Assembly: GCA_035222895.1 (NCBI GenBank)
Contig: JAVYIG010000092.1
Span: 895,455 to 959,454, forward strand
Reading direction: 5' to 3'
DNA length: 64,000 nucleotides
Origin: Strongylocentrotus droebachiensis
Lineage: Eukaryota > Echinodermata > Echinoidea > Camarodonta > Strongylocentrotidae
The translations under genes and the position numbers were made by a program. Numbering within the stretch: the first letter of the stretch is position 1; each line of letters opens with the position of its first letter. Below are positions 24,912 through 37,390 of the stretch, one piece after another. The notes under the pieces are model-generated. The model made no database searches. It was not told where the DNA came from and worked only from the letters and a program-made list of their open reading frames with translations.

Positions 24912-26009
24912 TACACCATACTAACGTCCTCCTTAGGACAAGTGGACGAGTATAGCTTTACTCATCACATACAGTGCTCCTGAAATCAAATACCCTGCAT
25001 GAATAACGACATCCTTCAAGATGCCTTCAAGCATATCATCAAATTCCTATCAAGTCACAATTACCTAGTGAGGATTCCTAAATGGAACGAAAGGAAAAGG
25101 GATCCTCAGAAAATGCCAGAATCTAGAAAGTTGACCCATTTGATGAGAACCAGAGAATGAATTGCATTTGGCTCTGAAGTTTTGACAACCTAAGCCCAGA
25201 ATATAAGGAAAAAACAAAAAATAAGATTGGCCTTGGTAGAGACAATTTTTTTTTCTCTAAGGATAATTTACAAGCTGTATATTAGCAAATTTGTACCTGG
25301 AAAAGCAGCACCTCTAGAATAGGGTACACATTTAGATGTGGTGTAAAAATGAACCTTTACAGGTACGTTATAAACATTAATTGAAGAGGGATGGCATGTT
25401 GAAGGCAAATGTCTCCAAGTAATTTTGATTTTTCATTGTATAGTCATTGTTTTATGTAAGCAACAATATGGAAACAGCATCTTAAATAGTTATGAAAAAC
25501 AAAAATATATGCACCTTTTTTCAAACTATGCAATGTTTGCATTAATTATATAAAATGATGTCAAGCGAAATCCTAATCATTAATTTTGCTTATGAAAACT
25601 CTCTAAATATCAAAGTTGATTTGAATGAAGTGTGTGTAGATGAATTTATATGAATAATCAAAAGCTTGAGGGATCAACATGCCCCAATTAATTCCCAAAT
25701 GACAGCTTATCATACCTAAGATTTGGGTAAATTAAGCACTTAATATTATTTTTTAAATTGAGACCAGCCATACGAAATGTAAACCAAGATTAATCATTAT
25801 GAAAGTATTTTTCCAATACATGCTATCTTGTCCTATATTCTGAAAAAGTCTTGGAAATATTTCACAAATAAAGAGTCCGCCTCCGGCCTACTAATCTGTA
25901 ATGTAGATCAAGCTCTCTAATTAAGCCCACAAGTCCTGGGGACGTTGAAGCTTATATCTGGCCTATATATGATATAAGAAATCCAAAATAAATGAGACTT
26001 ATAATATTT
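24912..26009. other. Unassigned AT-rich DNA
   Basis: Could hold more of the LINE upstream of 24911 in decayed form, but I see no conserved motif. No other gene. Confidence 0.4.
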
Positions 26010-26265
26010 ATCTGTCCAAATGAGACTTTCCTGGCAAATTTTATCAGGACGGTTTAAAATAATTGCTGCCATCAGCAAGATATTTCACAATATGTGAGCA
26101 TGACTAATACATCATAAACATAACGATTTATCTGACTGATCAAACCTTCATGGCAAATTTTATGGCAAATTTTTTATCTGCATGGTTTTAACTTCCATTA
26201 TCAGAAACATCTTCTGCAGATGTGTAAATATGACTCATACATCATAAAGATAATGACTTTTGTTG
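26010..26265 (+). repeat. Two diverged tandem copies of a ~127 bp unit
   Basis: CTGGCAAATTTTATC / ATGGCAAATTTTTTATCTGC and ATGACTAATACATCATAAAC / ATGACTCATACATCATAAAG are spaced by about 125-127 bp. Confidence 0.75.
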
Positions 26266-26339
26266 ATGTTTCAGGTTCCACAATTTACATGTAATTTATG
26301 GTTTAATAGTGACACATAGTGGTTTGCTAGAACCTCTTA

Positions 26340-27160
26340 AATGGCGATATTGAAGCATATTTTATTTGAACCAAATATATCATTTGCCATTTCAAGTGAG
26401 CACTTTCTATATAACTTCCAAAGTACCACAATGAGTTATGCTTATTCAGCATGGTTGTATATGGGTAGTATATACCTTCATGAATACAAGGCCAGACAAC
26501 TTACCCACTTCATGATAAACCAGTAAACCATATTTTGTGCCGCTTTCTCTCTCAAAACTAAAGTTCCTTTAACAGAAGTTAACCTATTGCCTATGAGAAC
26601 TTGGTGATCCCTCTATTAAGCATGATGTAAATAATTAATTAAGTAGTCAAAGGGGTACAATTACCTTTAAGCATCTCAAATGAGCAATTGCTATATCATT
26701 TACAAAGCATCACACTGACTTTATGTTGATACAGTATTACATATCCATGTACAGTAAGCTGATAGCGGTAATGTTATGTATCAGGATGCCACTATCACTC
26801 ATACACCTGAGAACGCTTCAGAGAACGGGAAGGAAAAAAGGGCAATGTGATCAAGACTTCTCATACCCGTCAGGTCTGAACGGTTAAACAATGCTCCCCA
26901 GACAGGAGCAACTTCTTTGTCATTTTCAATATATTGCACTGAGTTTATGTTTATAATATAACAGCTTAATAGTAAAGTATCTGTATTGCAGTAATGCAAT
27001 ATATATTTCAGTACTACACATCCTTCCTATACACGAGCACCTGAGATGCCTTCACAGAACGGTTCAGAACCAGAAAAGGGCAATTTGATCAAGACTTCTT
27101 TTACCCGACAGGACAGGACTGGAGGGGTGAAACAATGCTCACCAGACAGGAGCAATATTG
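26340..27160 (+). repeat. Diverged tandem array, unit about 230-330 bp
   Basis: CACCTGAGAACGCTTC through GGGCAATGTGATCAAGACTT to CAGACAGGAGCAA (26810-26912) is matched by CACCTGAGATGCCTTC through GGGCAATTTGATCAAGACTT to CAGACAGGAGCAA (27041-27154). Older parts share GAGCAATTGC/GAGCACTTTC and CACTGACTTTATGTT/CACAATGAGTTATGCTT motifs near 26397-26445, 26681-26728 and 26906-26950. The short ORFs in the last two copies are related only because of this duplication. Confidence 0.75.
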
Positions 27161-27339
27161 CATCCAGGAGAGGGGTGGCGAGGCACCGTCTGGTCACGGC
27201 TTCATAAAACAACATTTTCTCATCCAATTTGCTCCTGATTAGCGGCTGAATAAGTCACCCCTGACCCCTTGAGGGCAGCAGATGCAGGCGAGGCGTTGAA
27301 TATTTGATAAAGGATAGGATCCATTTTTCATGTAGCGAC

Positions 27340-27480
27340 AGTGAGGGAGAGAGAGGTAAAGGTAGATATATAAAGACAGAGAGAGAGAGAGAGAGAGAGA
27401 AAGAGAGTACATAAAGAGTGAGAGAAAAAGGAGAGCAAAAGAGCTAGTGAGAAAGAGAGAGAGAGGGGGGAGACAGAGTG
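27340..27480. repeat. (GA)n purine tract
   Basis: GAGA-rich sequence continuing more loosely to about 27650. The long S/L-rich minus-strand frames across 27239-27850 are simple-sequence artefacts. Confidence 0.85.
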
Positions 27481-28257
27481 AAGTGTAGAATGTGAAAGAA
27501 AGAAAGGTAATGTGAGCATAAGGTGAAGAGAAGTATAGACAAATAAAAAGGTAGAAATTGAGACAAAAGGAGAGAGGGGATTGAGACAAATGGGAGTAAA
27601 CAATGAGAGAAAGGGAAATTAGGAGAGCGAGAGAAAGAAAGAAGCAGAAATAGAGGAAGCAATGACATAACAAAATTTTTAAAAATAGGACAAGAGGTGA
27701 GTAAGATGGGAAAAAAGACAGAAAAAAGCGAAACATAGAATCTATGGAGAAAGGGGGTGGGGTAAGAGAGGGAGAGTATCCGACCTGTGAAAACATCACC
27801 TGCCACACACTGCGGATAGGGTGAAGATTAAAGACCGGACTTCTTATCAAGACCGTTGCTCTTGGGCTGCTTATAAGGCTATCAAACTGGTTTCATTATA
27901 AAACCTCATAACCTATTCTGACTCCAAGTAGTGATAAATAGATTTTATTAATAAATAACAGTAGGTTAAGGCAGACAGCCTATCATACATCAAATAATAT
28001 ATATGAACTTATGAAATAATCACCCTAGTTCTATCCATGACACAACCCAGTAGATTTTTACGACGCCCTTTCCTTTCTACATAATTTAGGAAAACTATCA
28101 TCAGAATCATTTTAATTGTATTGTATTTCCCCTTATTATCTCTTTTACAGTTTCTTCCTTTGCTGCAAATGTAATTCATGCATCTCCAAAAGAAAAATAT
28201 ACTTTGCCTTGTTTGGCTAAATTTATTCACACAAAAATTCCATGTTTTTCAAATACA
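27481..28257. other. Purine-rich then AT-rich unassigned DNA
   Basis: No recognisable gene. Confidence 0.45.
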
Positions 28258-28428
28258 CAGTTGAACCTGTCTTTCTGTAGTCATCTCTCCACAAAGGCCA
28301 ACTGTCTAAACAGGCTACCTATATCGTTTTCCATTAAATAGAAATCAATTGGTATCTAGAAAGTTTACATGTCTACAGTGGTAATTTTTCCTGTTCCCCT
28401 GGCGTAGCATTAACAGACAGGTTTTGGC
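28258..28428. mobile_element. Palindromic MITE, family A, copy 4
   Basis: Left end CAGTTGAACCTGTCTTTCTG; right end CAGACAGGTTTTGGC followed by TA. ACAAAGGCCAACTGTCT and GGTATCTAGAAAGTTTACAT occupy the positions seen in copies 3 and 5. More diverged. Confidence 0.75.
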
Positions 28429-29624
28429 TATTTCCAGTATTTCCACATCTACTATAGATAGGAGTTGACAAGTATGTCAAGTATTCACAAATTGACAAAA
28501 TAAATCAAATTTGGAATCATTCACCTATTTATCAATTCAGATTTCTGAAATTATGGATGATTGTTTTTGGTTACAGCTGTTGATTAAAACAGATAGTGAC
28601 TAACTATCAAAATCACAAGAATGACTGCTCTCTATATAAATAGACCTATTTTTCATTTATAGCTTTGAGTTGAACAAGTTGGACAGTAATGTACACATTT
28701 TCCAGAACTTTAATCATTAATTTCATTGTGATATCTAGAAGATTCAATAAATTGAAAAGTACACAGGTATTATATGGGTATGTAGGGGCACATACTTTTA
28801 GTAATACAACAGAATTGATGAATACCCCATACATGTACATGACGCAAATGGAAATGTTACACAATACATGAATCCCAATACATTAAGGCTTAGTGAAATC
28901 AAATCTATATCTTCTTTGTAAAAACCATCCTGCCTGAAAAACATCCCAGCTATGTAATCCGCTCTTAACACCGAATAAACCGTGCATGGACCACTCAATT
29001 TTCAAGCTCGCATTCCGCGTATTGATTTATTTCCTATGTCCCAACTCAAGGCTTGTCCAGAACATATGGCACTAGTGTTATTCTGTCTTAATGCCTTGTA
29101 CCATCAGCGAAAAGTATTTGACCAAACTAGATTATTGGCTGGGGGAAATTCGATAAAGGACTGCAATTCAATTAGGTTGCGACTTGCGTCGTCGTGGGTC
29201 GGTTGGCCAATAGCATGATTGTGTGTATAAAAATGTAGCCTTTAACTAGCCCTGTATACACCCAGTTTTATTTTTCTGACTCAATCGTAGCATTCTGCTC
29301 CAATTCAAACACAGTAGGAGGGCTGAGGGCATTGCCATCAGGAATCAAATTCATTGAGAAATCAAACAAAAGTACATCCTTGCTATTTCTATCAATAAAT
29401 GCAGATAAATAGCATTTTTGGTTGAGCACCTGAAGGGCATTTGATTCATGCAAAATGATGTGAGGAAATGCCCCTAGGACTCTATAGTGAACACAAATTC
29501 CAAGATGATTATCTTTCTGTCTTTTGGTACATTGTGTTATACTGAAAAATTGTTATATTAGATAAATGTAAGCAAAGAAAAAGTAGTAAGACAAAATTCT
29601 GTAGATCAATCGACTTATACCATA
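28429..29624. other. Unassigned DNA
   Basis: Short ORFs overlap on both strands at 28646-29218 with no features. No gene is called. Confidence 0.45.
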
Positions 29625-29945
29625 CCAGGGGGGTGTTTCACAAAAATCCTAAGTTGAACTTATCTCTAAGTTGGACTTCACAATTATGGAAAGCCGTTAG
29701 CATCTTTGAAAATAGTTTGTAAAAGCTTTATATTTTAAAAGGCATAAAATGTTGATTCAAATCATTCATATTTTCTATCATCAAGGAGATTTCATGTTCT
29801 TGATGTGTAATTTATAAAAAGTCCAAAATACTTGAAATTTTGCTTTTGAATGTATTTTATTTTAAGGCTACAGATGGCACTCCATAATGTTTAAGTCCAA
29901 CTTAGAGTTAGCTTCGACTTAGGATCTTTGTGAAACACGCCCAGG
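29625..29945. mobile_element. Fold-back MITE, family E (GTTTCACAAA ends), copy 1
   Basis: The left arm starts CCAGGGGGGTGTTTCACAAA and contains AAGTTGGACTT and ATTATGGA. The right arm contains TCCATAATGTTTAAGTCCAA and ends TTTGTGAAACACGCCCAGG. The arms pair over about 70 bp with some mismatches around a central AT-rich region. The same ends bound 53772-54070. Confidence 0.85.
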
Positions 29946-30304
29946 ACTACATTACATCTATGTACTTTTAAAAGTGCAAAAAATGTAGGCTAATTATTAC
30001 ACTTTGATAACCTGTGAACATAAAATTCATAAATTCTTTTAAATCTATAACGCCTGCACTATTCTCTCTCCCATCTTATACTTGAAAACTTCAAATTCAT
30101 CATATCCTCTCTCGCCCTCAGCATCCCCCTTTCCCTCCCCATAAAAAAAAAATCACTTGATGGGTCTTTAATCTTCGAACACTAGAGGACTGTGTCATAT
30201 TTCCACCCATGGGTGGTTTAAAAAACCTTAAGTTGCAAAGTGAATCAATATATTCAGCTCTGAGTAGAATCTAGAACAGATGTAAACATACCATTTCATC
30301 AGCT
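29946..30304. other. Unassigned AT-rich DNA
   Basis: No gene is visible. Confidence 0.5.
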
Positions 30305-30360
30305 CACAGCCAGAAGGGCTTATATACTTGAGTTTATAAGCTAATGCCTTTCTGGCTCTC
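30305..30360. mobile_element. Short hairpin element with AGCCAGAAGGGC ends
   Basis: AGCCAGAAGGGCTTATA is complementary to TATAAGCTAATGCCTTTCTG plus GCT. The flank CTCTCAACAGACAAT matches that after 19985, linking it to the nested element there. Confidence 0.65.
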
Positions 30361-30436
30361 AACAGACAATTTCATGAATGGAGTTGAGTGGACTCAATCA
30401 AGTGGTGATGGAATAAAAGAAGGATTACAAGCATCT

Positions 30437-30510
30437 ATATGAATAATAATAATAAGATATTTTTATATACCGCAAATTGCATAATGCCTCTATGCGGTTT
30501 ATAGAATATA
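30437..30510 (-). mobile_element. SINE 3' tail fragment
   Basis: On the minus strand it ends in (ATT)n after AACCGCATAGAGGCATTATG, resembling the GCGCATAGG part of the SINE at 1.1 kb. Confidence 0.5.
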
Positions 30511-31611
30511 AATATAGAATTTATTAAATTATCTTCAAACCATAATGAGGTTTTTTCTGTGGGTGTATTTTGCCACAGAAATGCTGAATTTTCAATGTCT
30601 GTGGTAACCACAAGTCACCTGGTAAAAACGTGGTTGCAAACACTTTTGAGATATTAACCTAAGGTAATTTCAAAAGCCTTGTATGTTACTGATTGAAATG
30701 TGACAATGACATATTACTTTATTTGAACATGCTTCCCTAGGCGATAGAATAAGGTGTTTAAACTGCTCTTCGGTTGATTTCTATAAAGACCTTGTAATCA
30801 TGTTAGGTGTTTAAAGAAGAGATCTTTATCCAAAATGATTTTAAATATATCTGTGTATATTTCAAGGCTGCTAAAAAGCAGTTTAACCAAGACTTAACAA
30901 TTCTTCAATCTTTTTGCAGAATTTGAAAATAATGATCATCATGTCTCAAATAACAGATGATTAATTGAAGCGTCATTTTAGTGCAAAAATAATTATTTGT
31001 CAAATTAAAAGGCCGGAAATATGAATACCTACACTCATTCTGCAATTTCTGTAAGTTCCATTAACATCATGATTGCTAAATGGATAATGTCTATTTAAAG
31101 ATAGCTGTAACCTTTACTCAGTGACAGATTGACAAATCATCCAAACATCAATATAGAATCTAATAAGATAACATAATGACAAATATCCATATTTTTTGTA
31201 TTACTGAAATTAGACATCCTGGAATAATAGCTTCTGCAATGCTCAAGCTAGATAACCCTTTTTGAGGGGTAGAAAATATGATGCAGGCGTCATGCAATTA
31301 CAAAGAAGCCCTCAGCGTATGAGCATTGTTGACCCAGTAAGGTCCTCATATTTATCCAGACTCATTTAGTTTAATGGACCATAAATCATAAATTACATAT
31401 TGGTATATGGGGTTGTGTGTCTAGGAGCATTTTTTCTTGCAGTTCATGGGAGACACATGTAGGTTTTACCAGACGGAGTAATGAATTGCATGTTTGTTTT
31501 CTACTCTTACCCTTTCATTTAAAACATTCTTTATCTTATGAAAATATGCAGTTGTACTGTCAACTGAATAATTAAATAATTAAGTTTGTTCAGGGACAAA
31601 ATGGAATAGAA
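30511..31611. other. Unassigned AT-rich DNA
   Basis: No gene or repeat structure is seen. Confidence 0.5.
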
Positions 31612-31830
31612 AGGTAAAGTACCAATTAATCTTGTCACTAAACATTTGCCACTCTCCACCCAGGTAAAGTAAATGGGTAACTGGTAGGAAGAAATTCCTT
31701 TAATGCTTTAGCACCTCATTATGGCAACTCAGCTACAGCCGGGTAATAATGTGATACCCTGTATTAAGCACAGCAGAGTATATAGTAGCTGCGCTATATA
31801 AATTGACCTATTATAATCATTATTATATTA
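31612..31830 (+). mobile_element. SINE body and 3' end
   Basis: TTTGCCACTCTCCACCCAGG, AATGGGTAACTGGTAGGA and GCTGCGCTATATAAATTGAC followed by an ATT-rich tail match the body and tail of the SINE at 1074-1352. The tRNA-like head is missing (5'-truncated). Confidence 0.75.
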
Positions 31831-32545
31831 ATATATTCCTCACTGACTCCCTCCCCCTCCCCTCTCTAACCATCATAAACAAAAGGACAACCATCAGCCT
31901 CTTGTCCATAATTAGTATTTTTTTCAAACTTAAGATGTGGGGGAGGATATCAACACAACAATTGATCATCAAAACTACTAGATATCTGTGATAATGAACT
32001 CTTTAAATTGACTCAGGAAATGGGGAATGTTAACTTTCCAACTCTATACTTCCTAATTTTTATGAAATTACACTGAAAAGAATACCCATCAAGAAACTCT
32101 ACTCAAACACTGTATATAACCATACAGTACTGAATGGTTGCAGAATAAATAGGACATGGTCCTTAGACAGACTCAGATACCAAGAGAAAATATTGAAAGG
32201 AACGATAAGATAAAGACAAAGAATGACGAATGGACAGAGATAGTGATAATGAAAACTTGATGAAGCAAGGCAGATAAATAAACAGCTGGCTTCTGCCACA
32301 AGGTTAGAGGGCAGTGTATGTAAGACATGCTTCAATCAAGGCCTTAATGAGGACCTTGTTTTATAGAGAGGAAACAACATGATTGCAACTTCTTTAAACA
32401 AAAATCCACCTAAGGCAAGTTTGATGGCCTTATACTTCACATTGTGAATGACATATTTCATAATCCAAACATGATTTCTATACATCAGGATATTGAAATT
32501 GCATTTGAGTGATTTTTCTAAAGTAGTTGCAACCGTGTTAAACAT
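31831..32545. other. Unassigned DNA
   Basis: Minus-strand ORFs of 78 and 96 codons (32099-32626) show no domain. The 96-codon frame runs into the hairpin below. Confidence 0.45.
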
Positions 32546-32646
32546 ATCGTCGCTGTTTTCACGAAGTGACGGTAGGGAAAAAAAATTGCATTCACTTTGC
32601 GTGACGATTTTCCTCACTACCGTCACTTCGTGAAAACAAGGACGAT
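32546..32646. repeat. Strong 101-nt inverted repeat / hairpin
   Basis: Arm 1 (32546-32575) and arm 2 (32617-32646) are complementary at 28 of 30 positions. This includes 22 consecutive pairs (32554-32575 with 32617-32638), whose core is CACGAAGTGACGG. The 41-nt centre adds GGAAAA pairing with TTTTCC. It could be a tiny fold-back element or a transcribed hairpin RNA; nothing decides between these. Confidence 0.85.
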
Positions 32647-33669
32647 ATAGATGGTAGAAAGATTATGAAAGGATCAGAAAGTGGAAAGTTACATGAATTA
32701 ATAAGAAAGGGAAAAGGGTAGATTTACCCCCCACAAGAGACATACTTCTGAATGATGGTAAACAGGGAGCAAGGAGAGTAAGAAGATGCAACACTTGGAA
32801 GAGACAGTATGGGAAACTGTGAGGGATAAGATGGTTGAGGTTGAAACGTCATTTAATCCATGGAATTGTCCACTATCTCTAACCAAGTTATCTCATGCTT
32901 CATATTCAACAGATTAAGATCAATACAACTAAACACAATGAAGATGAAAGAGCAGAGAGTTATTGCCAGGATTTATGAAACAATGACTAATTTAGGGATG
33001 GTTTTCCAAGCTAGATGCTCTGAAATAATGTATTCAACACAGTATACCCAACCAAAGGGCAGACAACCCAATAAAATTGACCGCCTCCTGAAATAGCAAA
33101 CTGGCCATCAAATTAGTCATTAAAAATACAGCTTATTAAAGAGAATAAAGGATTAAAACATCTGCTAAAAGCCGAAAGGGCATGGACTATATCGTTTAAA
33201 AATATATCAGCCACAATTTTGCTGGGTCTAAGTAGACAAAAAGAGCCTTGGTTTTTAAAAAATAGAAACACCATGACAAACAATAAAAGTCCTTAGTTAC
33301 AGAAAAGAAAGTAGAGACACCATGAAAGCATCCATAAAGCAATATCGTTGAAAGCATTCCGTGACCTTTAGGTAACTTGATCAAGCCTGACTTGTAAGTT
33401 AATGATTTGCCTAGCAATAACAGTAATTCATGTCTTGTGCGTTTGCCTCTATTCCTTCTTATGTTCATAACATTTGAAATTTGAAAAAGGCAATAGACCA
33501 CAAATACTTCAACTAAAGGGTGCTAGCTGATCCCACTTTATTGAATTTCCGAACAATTTTCATACTGACAGGTATACATGATGTATGAAACCATGCATAG
33601 CATATAGCATGAGGGAGTAATTTGAGAGCTGAATTGCTATAGTGAAGTGCAATTTATGATAGATTGCGT
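32647..33669. other. Unassigned DNA
   Basis: ORFs of up to 101 codons (33196-33501, minus) lack recognisable features. Confidence 0.45.
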
Positions 33670-34170
33670 TGCTGGGACATTAAGGGTTATGAGAAATACC
33701 ATGTCAATGTCGTCATGTTCCAAGTCTGTTCACATTGTAAGGGTTATATAATGGGAGTAACATACAAATGAAGCTTCATACTGCAAGAATTGTACGTTTG
33801 TGTTTATTTGTTTGATTTAAAACAAAAGGGAATAACAGTCGTATGTTCATGAAGTTTATGATGAATAAAATTCTTAATGATGTGTTCACACTCTAAGAAT
33901 TGTTATGAATAATGTTGGCATGTTCATGTTGTTAGGGATGATGTGTTCTCATCGCCACAGTTCTTGGGGAATAAAAATGCTATGTTAACATTGTAAATTC
34001 TATAAGATATAACAGGATAATTTAGCGTTCACATTTTCAGGGTTTTGAAAAATATCATGCCAACGATTTGTTCACATTGTGACGGTTACAAATCAACTTA
34101 CTATGGGGTATTCATACTGTAAGGTATCTGAAGAATAAACTGTCACTGGAGTGTTCACATTGTGATTGGT
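33670..34170 (+). repeat. Highly diverged tandem array built on GTTCACATTGTAAGGGTTAT
   Basis: The motif and variants recur near 33728, 33775, 33886, 33930, 34028, 34071 and 34159. They are usually followed by ATGAAGAATAA-like bases. The spacing is irregular, about 45-100 bp. Confidence 0.55.
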
Positions 34171-35647
34171 TCAGTAGGAACACACCTCTACTTCATTACT
34201 GATAAAAAAAAGCTGTTAGGTTTAGGATGGAGACAGATGGGCAACCAGTATGTGACTTTCCGATGCAATTTTTGTTCAAATTAGAGAACAGCTATTCTAT
34301 CCAAATTGTTTACAAAAAGATCAAGTACATGCCCCCGTAATATGAGAACATAGATAAGCTAGTAATTAATTGCTATTTTGCAATTGACCATGATGTACAA
34401 TCAATAGCTTGTACGATCGATCAATCAATTGTTAAGCAGAGGGTTACCATCATAACAATACTCAGATAGCAGTGTACATGATATTTTATAAATCTCTTAG
34501 AACATTGGGTGCCCTTTCATTATATACAGGGTATTTCTTGTGATAATATTTCCACAACTGTTGAGAACTATTTCAAAGTAATTCTCAAGCAAAGTTTTAA
34601 AAATATCATCGATGTAGGCATGTTGCTGATGATTTTTAAAGAAAATTTTACATTTATTGAACATTAATTCTCATAAATTTGTAACATTACAAACCTCTAG
34701 ACATACTCACATGAGTCAAATTTCATTGTCATGGCGAGAGACGACATGACACATTTGAACAGGTCATGCATGAAGCTAACATGAAGCTATGTGTCTATAC
34801 AGTAATGTGATGCATAAAATACCGATACTGCATACCCAAGCTGAAACTCAGTAGGGGGATGATTCAATATCCCTTAAAAGCCTGCTATGGAATTATACAT
34901 GATCACATCAATTATTAGCATAGCAACAGAGTCCCGAACTAGAAGCATCGCGCGGCTATTGTGCCCGGTACACGGTATGCTGAATTGAGTAGAATGTATG
35001 AGGTATCGCTCTACCGGCCATGTGTGTACTTGCAGAGGTAGATGAAAACATAGCATATCCCCTAAAAGACGACAATTTGAACTGAAGTGACTCATGCATG
35101 CTCACCGTGGAGTATGATTTGGCTATATATCAGTAAAAGTAGCTTGGTACGAATAGTTTGTGTGTACATGTGTATATAGGAAGATAAAAACAATTTATCT
35201 TCATTATTTTTCATTACAATTCTATGAACCTCTCTTCATACCCCATCACATAGCATAAAGACCTTCAAAATACAAATATTTATGAAAATACCCAAGTGAT
35301 ACAGCACACACTACAAATAACTGCTTACAGCTACATTACAATGATTATTCTCTATTTAGCCAAGCCAAATGGCGGTAACTCCTTTGATAAAGATTGAATG
35401 CCCTACTGGCTCTGAATAGATGGTATGAAAAATGATCTGGCTGGCACCTTTCTAGCACTCTTCACTTCATATATTCCATACATTCTGACATTGGATATAT
35501 TGTACATGTATACAAGACATCACATATTCATTTAACAGTGGCACTGTTACCTTGAGTATATAGAGGTTATAGTACAAGAGCACAAACGATTATGATGTAA
35601 AACATGTATATTAGAGACAACATTCGTACAAAAAAATGACCTCCTTT
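34171..35647. other. Unassigned DNA, presumed intron 1 of the minus-strand gene
   Basis: It lies downstream of the splice donor at 35727 on the minus strand. I see no acceptor plus coding exon that I can defend. Confidence 0.4.
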
Positions 35648-35721
35648 TCATTGGAACACATTGGTTATAAATGACTTGGTACAGTATGTGCCAGGAATAC
35701 AGATTACTAGAGGATAATATT

Positions 35722-35728
35722 CCTTACC
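35722..35728 (-). other. Splice donor ending the coding exon
   Basis: Minus strand reads CCCAAGAAAG|GTAAGG, an excellent match to the metazoan 5' splice-site consensus. The intron is phase 1 (one base of the next codon is in the exon). Read-through beyond it gives 26 further residues that look like translated intron, with no charged or serine-rich bias. Confidence 0.85.
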
Positions 35729-37390
35729 TTTCTTGGGACTCTTAAGCTTAGCTGTTTTGGCCGTGGTGGTTTTGATAGCAGATTTTAAGATCTGATGAGG
35801 GCTCTTACTCTCCTCACTCCGTGGGGAAGACAAGGGCAGGGCTGCTTCATCAACATCAGACCCGGAATCATCCTGCGACGATGAAAGAGTAATATTCATG
35901 GCCGACTGTTTACGCCTCTTCAGGAGCGGGGTGACCGAACGCGCCCGGGTCAAGGAGCCAGAGGAACCGGTATTCCTGCGGAGCGGCGGGGCGTGGGTGC
36001 AGCTGGTACCTGGGCGGTCATCGTTAGACCCTGAACCTTGGGAGTTGCATTGGGAGGTCTTCATGGAATAGTCACCGGAAAGACCGCTACTGGAGGACAG
36101 AAGAGAGCTCTCACCTCGCCCATCACTGTTGGCGTCCATACTCCAGTTCTCGACACTGAGGGTGTTATGAGAATCCACCTTGACCTCTACCAGGTCCCCG
36201 TGACCCATGATGACCCTTTTGGTGGTACCGTTGACCTGGGGATGGGGGGAAGATTCTGATATAGGGTTAATACGGTTCCCTGCAAGGGATTCAGCGCTGG
36301 AGTGACAACTGGTGTCCTTGGACTCGGAGGTAAAGTCGCAGGTATCAAACTCCCAGATATCCTCCCCGAACTCATGCGAGAAATCTGTAGAGGTAATGGT
36401 GACGGGGTAAGAATGAAAGTCAGAGGAATGATAACCTTGAGATTGGATTATTGGATGGGCTGTTGCATCGGTAGAACAGGTGGGTTCTTCAAGACCCATA
36501 CTACTATTGTATGTGGAAGCCTGATTAGGAGCCCAGCAATAGAGGGAGCTGTTTGCGCTCTCACTGTTTACTTCTCCCCCGCCGGCGGGTTGGTCTCCAT
36601 TGAAGAGTTTGTTGAGTTGCGATTTGATCTCCTGCATTTCCGAGCTGGAAGACAAGACATCGATTGTTTCCGAGAGCGGGTTCTCATAACCAGTAGGCTC
36701 CGACATGACTCGACGGGCCCAACCTGGTCTCTTACGCTTGATCCGTGAGCTGGTGGCTGTATCAGTTGTCACCACTTCTTCCCTCATCGGTACAAATCCA
36801 CTCTCTGTGGCTTCTGCTGAGTCAATATGACTTCCTAAATGTCTCTCAGTGACTGCATGCGCTTCATTAACACCCTGAGAAATGCAATAAAAGCTTGGCA
36901 TGGGAGAGGCCGCCCGGGGTTCCACCTCATTATTGTTGGGGTACTCCCGAGCATAGCCAGAGCAGAGCCGGTTGATGACATTTGCCTCGTCTAATTCACT
37001 CAACGCATGTAACTCTTTTAATTTCTCTTCCAATATTGCAAGCTGTTTCTGAAGCTCTGAGACCTTGGCAAGGGAGATAGCCTGTTGGGTTGCAAGGGTA
37101 GCTCTAATGGAGTTGCCCCCTCCCCTCCGCGGTGGTTTCTCTTGAGGCCACGTGTTCTGCCACTTGTTTGATGGGTCGGTGTCATCTGATTGGATGGTTG
37201 CTGTTGACACGTGGGGGCCAGGCGGGGGATGCCGATGATGGAATGTGACCGTTCGGGGGATACAACCTGACGCCATTGCTTCCCTCTGACTTGCCATCTC
37301 ATCTCTGCATGTTAGTGATGGATGCTTCCTGGTGTGCAAGGCGTCAAAACCGACACCTGCGTCGGCTCCTCGCTGGACCTCATGATCCAT
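35728..37390 (-). CDS. First coding exon of an unidentified Ser-rich coiled-coil protein
   Basis: It encodes the first 554 residues of a protein whose family I do not recognise. The ATG at 37390 is preceded in frame by a stop (TAA, 37402-37400) and lies in the context AGCATGG, so the start is well supported. The protein is hydrophilic and probably mostly disordered. A coiled-coil heptad stretch lies at about residues 104-130 (VSELQKQLAILEEKLKEL). A basic NLS-like cluster RIKRKRPGWARR is at about 216-227, a short amphipathic helix MQEIKSQLNKLF at 252-263, and an acidic/aromatic patch EFGEDIWEFD at 340-349. Serine clusters lie at 429-441 and 503-528, a second basic cluster LLKRRKQ at 489-495, and a Lys-rich end. 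The exon has higher GC and CpG than its surroundings. A nuclear or cytoskeletal scaffold is possible but is only inference. No signal peptide or membrane segment is seen. Later exons are not identified. Confidence 0.88.

Noticed and set aside
27239..27850. 203-codon minus-strand ORF
   Set aside because: Same artefact of a purine-rich tract; no domain.
36038..36748. Plus-strand ORFs antisense to the coding exon
   Set aside because: They are shadows of the higher-GC minus-strand exon, with no independent features.
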